Part shown: positions 24,951 through 30,493 of the stretch, in pieces | Position numbering within the stretch: position 1 is the stretch's first letter | Layout of the letters: the number at the start of each line of letters is the position of its first letter | From: JANNYA01 sp031422315 | GTDB lineage: Bacteria; Pseudomonadota; Gammaproteobacteria; Xanthomonadales; SZUA-5 | DNA: 30,493 bases | Reading direction: 5' to 3' | Assembly: GCA_031422315.1 (NCBI GenBank) | Contig: JANOQN010000033.1 | Span: forward strand, 1-30,493 | The notes under the pieces: model-generated | Database searches by the model: none | What the model was told of the DNA's origin: nothing | What the model saw: the letters and a program-made list of their open reading frames with translations, nothing else | Position numbers and translations under genes: made by a program

Positions 24951-25001
24951 TTTACTGGCGTGGAGAGGGAACCGTTCGACGCAATTGATTTGAACCAGCG
25001 T

Positions 25002-28000
25002 TTATCCCACCCGTGCATTGGGCATCGCCAGCTTACCTAAAAGCTGCTGCACTATCTTAAGCCGCTGTGCGCCATCTTCAAGCGTATGCCGCAGCTTAAG
25101 CTTATCTTGACCTTCAAAGCCAAAACACTTCGGCTCGGTTTGCACCAATTTAATGACTGCCATCGGATCAATATTAGGTTTGGGCTTGAAAAGCACTCGC
25201 CCGCCCCGCGCACTGAGTTCAATTTTCTTAATGCCAAGCAACGTGGCTTGCAGCTTTAGCTCAGCAACTAAAAACAGATTCTGCGCAGGTTCGGGCAACA
25301 GCCCAAAGCGATCAATCACTTCGATCTTTAGTTCGCGCAGCGCATCTTCATCGGCGCAGGCGCTAATGCGTTTGTACAGCACTAAGCGGTCGTGCACATC
25401 GGGTAAAAAATCGCTCGGCAGCAAAGCAGGCAGGTGCAGATTAATCTCCGCGCCGCGATCGCGCGGTGCGTCTAAATCCGGGATTTTGCCTTCTTTCAAG
25501 GCTTTTACCGCGCGCTCTAGCAGCTCGCTGTACATCGAAAAGCCGACTTCGGCAATCTGCCCGGATTGGCCTTCGCCGAGCAGTTCACCCGCGCCGCGTA
25601 TTTCCAAATCGTGCGTGGCTAGCGTGAAGCCTGCTCCCAATTCTTCAAGTGATGCGAGCGCTTGCAAGCGCTTGTCGGCATCACTGGTCATGGCTTTGCC
25701 GGGCGGCACAATTAAATAGGCAAAAGCACGATGATTCGAGCGCCCAACTCGGCCGCGCAGCTGATGCAACTGCGCAAGCCCGAACTTATCGGCGCGCTGG
25801 ATAATGATGGTGTTGGCGTTTGGTACGTCAATGCCGCTTTCGATAATGGTAGAGCACACCAGCACGTTCGCGCGCTGACGATAGAAATCCAGCATCACGT
25901 TTTCCAAAGTGCGCTCGGGCATTTGCCCATGCGCAATCGCAATGCGCGCCTGCGGCACGAGCGCCAGCAAATCGGCTGCCGCCTTTTCAATCGTGTCGAC
26001 TTCATTGTGCAAATAATAAACCTGCCCACCTCTCGCAAATTCGCGCTCAAAGGCTTCACGCAAGGTTGCGCCATCCCACACGCTGATAATGGTTTTGACC
26101 GCCACACGCTGTTTCGGCGGCGTGGCAATAATTGATAAATCGCGGATGCCGGCCAGCGCAAAGTTCAGCGTGCGCGGAATTGGCGTGGCGGTCAGCGTCA
26201 AAATATCGACTTCAGCGCGCAGCTTTTTCAGCTTTTCTTTATCGCGCACACCAAAGCGCTGCTCTTCATCAACGATCACCAACCCTAGATCTTTGAACTG
26301 AATATCATCGCTCAATAGCTTGTGCGTGCCGATCACGACATCTACCGTGCCAGCCAGCATTTTGACCAGCGTTTCGTTAACTTCCTTTTTGCTTCTGAAA
26401 CGGCTCAACATTTCAACGCTGACCGGCCAATCGGCAAAGCGATCACGGAAATTCTGATAGTGCTGCTGCGCTAACAGTGTGGTCGGCACCAGTATTGCCA
26501 CCTGTTTGCCAGCGCTGGCGGCGGCAAAAGCGGCGCGCAGCGCAACTTCGGTTTTGCCAAAGCCGACATCGCCGCACACCAGCCGATCCATCGGTTTGTT
26601 TTGCCGCATATCGTTCAACACTGCTTCAATCGCGCTGAGCTGATCCGGGGTTTCTTCAAACGGAAACGCGGCGGCAAACTGATCATAAAGCGAGCGATCC
26701 GGCTTGATCGACACGCCAACGCGGGCTTCGCGGCGCGCGTAGATTTCCAGCAGCTCGGCCGATACATCGCGGGCTTTTTGCGCAGCGCGCTTTTTCGCTT
26801 TTTCCCAGGCATCACCCGACAGCGAATGCAGCGGCGCATGCTCTGGGCTGGTGCCGGTGTAGCGCGAAATCACGTCTAAGTTCGACACCGGCACGTAAAG
26901 CTTGTCACCACCGGCATATTCCAACGTGATGAACTCTTGGATCATGCCGTCCAGTTCCATCGTTTGCAGGCCCAAATAGCGCCCAACACCGGAATCTTCA
27001 TGCACCACCGGCGCACCAATCGCCAGCTCGCCCAAGTCGCGAATGATCGCGGCTGGATCGCGCACGCGGCCCTTTTTCTTGCGCTCGCGCTGCACGCGCT
27101 CGCCATAGAGCTGGCGCTCGGTCAGCACCGCAATGCCCGCAAACGGCAGAATAAAGCCATCAGTCAATGGCGCCACCGCAACCGCTAACTTGACATCACT
27201 GCTTAAAAATTCAGCCCAGTCGGCTAGAACTTTGAACTCCAAATCCAAGCTGCCCAGCAGTTCACGCAGGCTTTCGCGCCGCCCGGATGAATCGGCGGCA
27301 ATTAAAATCCGCCCATCAAATTGCGCGATAAAATTACGCAAGTCCGCGCCCGCTTGCTGATCTTTGCGATGAATCGTCAGCACCGGTGGAATATCCGTCG
27401 CTAGCTCGACAATCTCCGCATCCGCTTCCAGCAAAATGCGATTGCAGCTATTGAGCTTTTCGCGCAGCTGAACCGCGCTCAAATACAGCTCCGCTACCGG
27501 CAATATCGGGCGTTCGATATCATGCGCGCGCTGATCGAAACGTTTGTCGATTTGGTTGATAAAGCCATCGGCCGCCTCTAATGCGCCCGGCGCAATCACA
27601 AACAGCGCATCCGGCCCGATGTAGTCAAACAGCGTAACGGTATGGTCAAAAAAGAGCGGCAAATAGTATTCAATGCCGGGCGAGGCGATCTGGTTCTTCA
27701 AATCCATAAACAGCGCCGAGCGCCGAGGATCTAGCGAAAAGCGCTCCAGCAATGTCTGACGCACATTGCGAGTAGTGGCTTCATCAAATGGGAATTCGCG
27801 CGCCGGCAATAGCTTGATTTCCTTCACGGTACCGGTCGAGCGCTGGCTCTCCACATCAAAGGTGCGGATGGTTTCGACATCCTCATCGAAGAGCTCAATA
27901 CGATACGGTTCAGGCATACCCATCGGAAAGATATCCAGCAAACCGCCGCGCACCGCGTAATCGCCTGGCTCAAGCACCTGTTTGGCATTGCGATAGCCCG

Positions 28001-28466
28001 CGCTGTCCATGCGCAAACGCTCAGCGTCAATATTGAGCTTTTGCCCAACCTTGATGCTGAAGCTTGAGCCGGCAATGTAGCTGACCGGGGCCAAGCGCTG
28101 CATCAGCGTTTGCATTGGCACGACTAAAACGCAGGCGTGCGCTCTAGCCGATGGCAGCTCGGCCAGCGCGGAAATACGCTGGCTAACTAAATCGGGGTGC
28201 GGCGAAAATAGATCATAGGCCAGCGTTTCCCAATCCGGAAAATGCAGCACCCGCAGCGCAGCTGGCGCCAACGTTTGCAAGTCAAGCTCTAACTGATGCG
28301 CATCGAATGCATCGCGCGTCATCGCTACGACTAGCTTACCGGTGCGCTCTGCCAATGCCGCTAAAAGCAGCGCCTGCGCGGCTCCGGCTGGCGCGCGCCA
28401 AACGCGTTTGCGTTCAAGGCCGCGCGGCAGCTGGGCGTCAGTTTTAAGGGTTAGATGGGTGCTCAA
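25002..28466 (-). CDS. mfd: Transcription-repair coupling factor Mfd
   Basis: 1154 residues, close to the usual gammaproteobacterial length. The start is TTG (28464-28466) with AAGGA eight bases upstream; no ATG lies nearby. Order: UvrB-homologous region (about 1-350), RNA-polymerase-interaction CarD-like domain (about 480-580, VHEDSGVGRYLGLQ), superfamily 2 translocase (about 600-960) with Walker A GDVGFGKTE, DEEQ box VIVDEEQRFG, and motifs TLTATPIPRTLN and QLRGRVGRS, then the TRCF C-terminal domain (about 1010-1110). Mfd pushes stalled RNA polymerase off lesions and recruits UvrA. All motifs look intact. It is transcribed alone toward the IS110 element. Confidence 0.97.
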   Translation of the reverse strand: MSTHLTLKTDAQLPRGLERKRVWRAPAGAAQALLLAALAERTGKLVVAMTRDAFDAHQLELDLQTLAPAALRVLHFPDWETLAYDLFSPHPDLVSQRISALAELPSARAHACVLVVPMQTLMQRLAPVSYIAGSSFSIKVGQKLNIDAERLRMDSAGYRNAKQVLEPGDYAVRGGLLDIFPMGMPEPYRIELFDEDVETIRTFDVESQRSTGTVKEIKLLPAREFPFDEATTRNVRQTLLERFSLDPRRSALFMDLKNQIASPGIEYYLPLFFDHTVTLFDYIGPDALFVIAPGALEAADGFINQIDKRFDQRAHDIERPILPVAELYLSAVQLREKLNSCNRILLEADAEIVELATDIPPVLTIHRKDQQAGADLRNFIAQFDGRILIAADSSGRRESLRELLGSLDLEFKVLADWAEFLSSDVKLAVAVAPLTDGFILPFAGIAVLTERQLYGERVQRERKKKGRVRDPAAIIRDLGELAIGAPVVHEDSGVGRYLGLQTMELDGMIQEFITLEYAGGDKLYVPVSNLDVISRYTGTSPEHAPLHSLSGDAWEKAKKRAAQKARDVSAELLEIYARREARVGVSIKPDRSLYDQFAAAFPFEETPDQLSAIEAVLNDMRQNKPMDRLVCGDVGFGKTEVALRAAFAAASAGKQVAILVPTTLLAQQHYQNFRDRFADWPVSVEMLSRFRSKKEVNETLVKMLAGTVDVVIGTHKLLSDDIQFKDLGLVIVDEEQRFGVRDKEKLKKLRAEVDILTLTATPIPRTLNFALAGIRDLSIIATPPKQRVAVKTIISVWDGATLREAFEREFARGGQVYYLHNEVDTIEKAAADLLALVPQARIAIAHGQMPERTLENVMLDFYRQRANVLVCSTIIESGIDVPNANTIIIQRADKFGLAQLHQLRGRVGRSNHRAFAYLIVPPGKAMTSDADKRLQALASLEELGAGFTLATHDLEIRGAGELLGEGQSGQIAEVGFSMYSELLERAVKALKEGKIPDLDAPRDRGAEINLHLPALLPSDFLPDVHDRLVLYKRISACADEDALRELKIEVIDRFGLLPEPAQNLFLVAELKLQATLLGIKKIELSARGGRVLFKPKPNIDPMAVIKLVQTEPKCFGFEGQDKLKLRHTLEDGAQRLKIVQQLLGKLAMPNARVG

Positions 28467-28532
28467 TATCAGCGTCCTTGCTGGGGTTTGGGTGGTGTTA
28501 GTGCTGAGTGTTTAATTTGATGACCTGGAGCG

Positions 28533-28823
28533 CTAAAAACCAGCTTCTTTCTGATGGCGTAATGCCAGAATAGTCACAAGTACGTGATCGAAGTGATACC
28601 GGGCCACATAGCCGCTATCGCCAAAATTAATCAGCCACTCGCGATATTGTTCCGTCATGTCTTGCACCGGCCTGCCCATGTGTGGATAGCTGCCAAGCAT
28701 TTGCGCTGCTTTGATTATCGTTTCCGAAGCGCGCTTCGCCGCGGCTGGATTCTTTGGTCGCAAAAATTCTTCCAGCCGTTGCAAATCGCGGATTGCACGC
28801 TGAGTTAGGACTACTTGTGGCAT
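28533..28823 (-). CDS. RelE/ParE-family toxin
   Basis: 96 residues. The pattern VVLTQRAIRDLQRLEEFLRPKNPAAA, then LGSYPHMGRPV, YREWLINFGDSGYVARY and VTILALRHQKEAGF is that of the ParE/RelE toxin superfamily. Its ATG (28821-28823) lies 13 bases inside the upstream antitoxin gene, so the pair is an operon. ParE-type members poison gyrase and RelE-type members cut mRNA on ribosomes; the target cannot be told from sequence alone, though the GYVARY and HQKEAG blocks look more ParE-like. Confidence 0.87.
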   Translation of the reverse strand: MPQVVLTQRAIRDLQRLEEFLRPKNPAAAKRASETIIKAAQMLGSYPHMGRPVQDMTEQYREWLINFGDSGYVARYHFDHVLVTILALRHQKEAGF

Positions 28824-29107
28824 TCGGGCGCGGGCAACACATTATCTGTGCCCCAGCTAGATAGCCAGGTTTCTACCTCTGCGAGAGTCGCATGCAGACC
28901 GGTTTCTTGAAATTCTGCCCAAGATTTCAGCGTGTCTAGTCGAAAACTCTCGCGTTTTTCTTCGCGCTCAACATATTGGCTGATGGCTTCGCGCATGACC
29001 CAATGCGCAGATCGATTGCGAACTTCTGCTAAATTCTCAACTCGGCTGCGGGTGTCGGCGTCAAGTTTTACCGAAACAATTTTGGCGGCAATATGTTGTT
29101 GCGTCAT
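28811..29107 (-). CDS. Ribbon-helix-helix (CopG/ParD-like) antitoxin
   Basis: 98 residues from ATG 29107, preceded by GAGGAG; an in-frame TTG at 29131 is less likely. The N-terminal half (SVKLDADTRSRVENLAEVRN through AISQYVEREE) is a ribbon-helix-helix DNA-binding domain. The C-terminal half (about 55-98, containing LDTLKSWAEFQETGLHATL) should wrap the toxin. It represses its own promoter in known systems. The overlap with the toxin gene fits translational coupling. Confidence 0.85.
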   Translation of the reverse strand: MTQQHIAAKIVSVKLDADTRSRVENLAEVRNRSAHWVMREAISQYVEREEKRESFRLDTLKSWAEFQETGLHATLAEVETWLSSWGTDNVLPAPECHK

Positions 29108-29127
29108 AATTTTTGCTCCTCGCTTTA

Positions 29128-29157
29128 ACAATAGGTATTACCTTATCATTTTGTCAA
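29128..29157 (-). promoter_or_regulatory. Promoter and operator of the RHH/ParE operon
   Basis: On the minus strand TTGACA (29152-29157), an 18-base spacer and TATTGT (29128-29133) precede the antitoxin. Within the spacer AGGT-AAT-ACCT (29133-29143) is a perfect short palindrome touching the -10 box, well placed for repression by the ribbon-helix-helix protein. Confidence 0.55.
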
Positions 29158-29207
29158 GCTCAAAGCTCAAGCAGCGCGTAAAGGTGCGCGCCAAAATAGC
29201 TGCCTGT

Positions 29208-29315
29208 GTAGACACCAAGGTCGCACTCGCAAATGGCGTCATTTTTTATCGCGCAAATGAGCGATTCTGGCTCACAAAGTCAGTGCCGGCTTCGTGCTTA
29301 AGTGTCTTGGAGTAA
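29208..29315 (+). repeat. Direct repeat, copy 1
   Basis: The first 94 bases (29208-29301) match 30257-30350 with six substitutions and no gaps; similarity fades over the next 14. Read on the plus strand both copies keep one frame open (VDTKVALAxGVIFYRANERF then WLxKSVPASCL) and end at a stop in the same place, here TAA 29313-29315. The ends are roughly inverted (CACCAAGGTCGCACT against AGTGCCGGCTTCGTG, 11 of 15 pairing). No gene lies in 29132-29357 other than this unit. Confidence 0.85.
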
Positions 29316-29357
29316 GCCCAAATGATGTGGTGCTTCAGCGCATTTTCAAATAGCATC

Positions 29358-29792
29358 TTACGCCATGCGCGGCGTTAAAATTCGTATTGCGCGTATTGGA
29401 TCCAACACCAGCAAATCTGCATCACCGCTAACAATTGCGCAGGCATCGGCTGCGATCGCTACATGGATAAAGGCATCATCATCCGGATCTCGGCAAAAGC
29501 GTTGGGCTGCCAAATCAGCTTGCACCTCAGTCCAAATTGCCGCTGCGCTAACATCATGCAAAATGCGCTTTCGAGTTTCTAGGCTCAGATAGCGATCAAA
29601 TTTAGGCTTGAAAATGCGCGTTTGTAGTTCGCCTAACGTCGCTTTGCTAAGCACCAAGCTGGTGTTAACAAGTAGCCAAGCCAGCAAAATAGCCGGTGCG
29701 CCAGCGGGTGAAAGCGCTGCGCTAAGAAGTACGTTGGTATCGACAACTACTTTTGGCTGGCTTGGCCATGAAAAGCCATGCAGGTCTGCCAC
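29358..29792 (-). CDS. PIN-domain toxin (putative RNase)
   Basis: 144 residues from GTG 29790-29792, two bases after the antitoxin stop. PIN-domain acidic residues are present: VVVDTNVLLSAAL, LGELQTRIF (Glu), DPDDDAFIHVAIAADA and SGDADLLVLD. It belongs to the group annotated as PIN-family toxin components (COG1569-like). Such enzymes are Mg-dependent RNases held inactive by the partner. It forms a two-gene module with the Phd/YefM-like gene. Phd with a PIN partner is a known but less usual pairing than VapB with VapC. Confidence 0.88.
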   Translation of the reverse strand: MADLHGFSWPSQPKVVVDTNVLLSAALSPAGAPAILLAWLLVNTSLVLSKATLGELQTRIFKPKFDRYLSLETRKRILHDVSAAAIWTEVQADLAAQRFCRDPDDDAFIHVAIAADACAIVSGDADLLVLDPIRAIRILTPRMA

Positions 29793-29794
29793 TC

Positions 29795-30037
29795 TTAGCT
29801 TTCTTCCGCTAGCAGCACATCTAGTTGCGCCTGACTTAAATTCGTCCGCTGAGCACTTTGCGACAGTGTCTGCGCTAGGCGGTTCGCGTAAAACAGCCGC
29901 ATATCCTCAAAATCTTGGGCGCTAACCAGTACGCCGATCACACGATCGTGCCGCAGCACCCGCACTGGCTCGCGCTGAGCTAGATCCAAAAATTCGCCAA
30001 ATCGGGTTTTCGCATCGTTTGCGCTGATGGTTTGCAC
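29795..30037 (-). CDS. Phd/YefM-family antitoxin
   Basis: 80 residues from GTG 30037, chosen because Phd/YefM proteins begin just before the SANDAK block (here TISANDAKTRFGEFLDLAQR); a GTG at 30076 would add 13 residues. The N-terminal DNA-binding fold is followed by VRVLRHDRVIGVLVSAQDFEDM, then a helical toxin-binding tail ending QAQLDVLLAEES. It neutralises the downstream PIN toxin and likely represses the operon through the palindromes at 30079-30104. Confidence 0.83.
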   Translation of the reverse strand: MQTISANDAKTRFGEFLDLAQREPVRVLRHDRVIGVLVSAQDFEDMRLFYANRLAQTLSQSAQRTNLSQAQLDVLLAEES

Positions 30038-30078
30038 GGTTTTTGATCTCAATTTAATAGGTGATGATGTTAGCACGT

Positions 30079-30104
30079 TCGCGCGAATCAGTTGAATCGC
30101 GCGA
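30079..30104 (-). promoter_or_regulatory. Paired TCGCGCGA palindromes, candidate Phd operator
   Basis: TCGCGCGA, itself a perfect palindrome, occurs at 30079-30086 and 30097-30104, 18 bases centre to centre, upstream of the antitoxin start. Two short palindromes in tandem are how Phd/YefM proteins usually recognise their operators. A third TCGCGCGA lies inside repeat copy 2, so local composition may also explain it. Confidence 0.4.
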
Positions 30105-30256
30105 TTTTCCGACTATTTATGCGTCGAATAGCGTGCCTCGAACAGCTCCTTCTCCCCGCCAGTAGACTTAATTCGGAGCCTATTCGAATTTCGGGGACAA
30201 GGTTGGGATGAGGGGTGGACGGTGACATCCGCTGCGGGCCGCCCTTGATTATTAGC

Positions 30257-30364
30257 GTAGACACCAAGGTCGCACTCGCAACGGGCGTCATTTTTTATCG
30301 CGCGAATGAGCGATTTTGGCTCGCGAAGTCAGTGCCGGCTTCGTGCTTAAAAGGATTTGAGTGA
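30257..30364 (+). repeat. Direct repeat, copy 2
   Basis: Second copy of the unit at 29208-29315 (94 bases with six substitutions, then a diverged 14-base end). Its open frame ends FE followed by TGA at 30362-30364, and the group II intron starts at the next base. Two of the six differences are silent in the shared frame. A GTG at 30215 would allow a peptide of about 50 residues covering the unit. The stretch 30105-30256 before it is GC- and CT-rich spacer without a recognisable gene. Confidence 0.85.
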
Positions 30365-30493
30365 GTGCGCCGGCACAAACCGGCAGAGCGTAATGGGTGA
30401 AAGTCCCCCACAACAAAAGGAGTAGCGAACCATGTTTGTCCCCGAGTCATGCGAGTTGAACCGTGAGGTGCAGCGCGAAGCGTTGACAGGGGT
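30365..30493 (+). mobile_element. 5' end of a group II intron (cut by the window edge)
   Basis: Begins GTGCGCCGGCACAAACCGG, with the GUGCG start and first hairpin (GCCGG/CCGGC) of bacterial group II introns, followed by GGGTGAAAGTCCCCC, the conserved GUGAAAGUC (epsilon-prime) segment of domain I. Further on come CGAGTCATGCGAG and GAAGCGTTGACAGGGGT, also usual in domain I of these introns. The intron-encoded reverse transcriptase and domain V would lie beyond the window. Class cannot be fixed from this part. Confidence 0.8.

Larger units (their letters stand above)
23300..24990 (-). mobile_element. IS110-family insertion sequence
   Basis: Contains one DEDD transposase gene and a long non-coding end upstream of it, the standard layout of the IS110 group. 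The ends are not resolved: IS110 elements usually lack terminal inverted repeats and long target duplications. Limits must lie between the receptor stop (23245) and the transposase stop (23361) on one side, and between about 24940 and the mfd stop (25002) on the other. The stretch 23275-23340 is CT-rich and may be host spacer. Confidence 0.65.

Noticed and set aside
30097..30256. Minus-strand open frame (30088-30291) upstream of the Phd gene
   Set aside because: It crosses repeat copy 2 and CT-rich spacer, has no family motif or ribosome site, and covers the likely operator.
29208..30350. Repeats as integron attC sites flanking a cassette
   Set aside because: Size and imperfect inverted ends fit, but the core sites RYYYAAC and GTTRRRY are missing at the ends and no integrase is seen.

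Overview
The window looks like a chromosomal segment of a gammaproteobacterium, probably of the Xanthomonadales/Lysobacterales. The reasons are an Mfd of about 1150 residues, a ZnuD-type TonB-dependent receptor, a phosphatidylserine synthase of the CDP-alcohol family, a tRNA-Val(GAC) with encoded CCA, and a secreted peptidase ending in a short ..FQNGFE tail of the kind I recall from that order. The taxon is an inference; no rRNA is present.

Layout. Positions 1-410 hold the frameshifted end of an IS200-like (Y1) transposase. A hairpin terminator and a block of short tandem repeats (541-680) follow. Positions 676-11180 (minus strand) hold a giant secreted SpvB/FG-GAP/RHS-repeat protein of about 3400 residues. 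It ends in a Hint self-cleaving domain and an 87-residue C-terminal domain I cannot name, followed by a small gene that overlaps its stop codon by 4 bases. This has the architecture of a polymorphic toxin with its immunity gene. The non-coding stretch behind its 5' end carries a 318-bp fold-back transposable element with 21-bp inverted ends and a 9-bp target duplication (11440-11757).

Positions 11835-21096 are housekeeping and cell-envelope genes: a secreted M14 zinc carboxypeptidase, a membrane M48 peptidase on the opposite strand, tRNA-Val, a secreted ricin-type lectin protein, an exported NHL-propeller/M23 protein, pssA, and a GAF-PP2C-HATPase regulator. The last is tightly linked to pssA and has a perfect hairpin over its start codon. 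Positions 21141-23245 are a ZnuD-like TonB receptor behind a good sigma70 promoter overlapped by TATAAC repeats.

Positions 23246-30493 mix mobile DNA with one core gene. An IS110 element (transposase plus a non-coding end that should encode a bridge RNA) lies downstream of the convergent receptor and mfd genes. After mfd come two type II toxin-antitoxin modules (RHH/ParE-like and Phd/PIN). The second is bracketed by two near-identical direct repeats of about 94-108 bp. The 5' end of a group II intron starts exactly at the end of the second repeat and runs off the window.

The strongest candidates for something undescribed are the toxin tip and its partner gene (676-1235), the fold-back element (11440-11757) and the repeat-bracketed toxin-antitoxin segment with its intron (29208-30493). 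All functional statements come from reading the sequence; no database search was possible.
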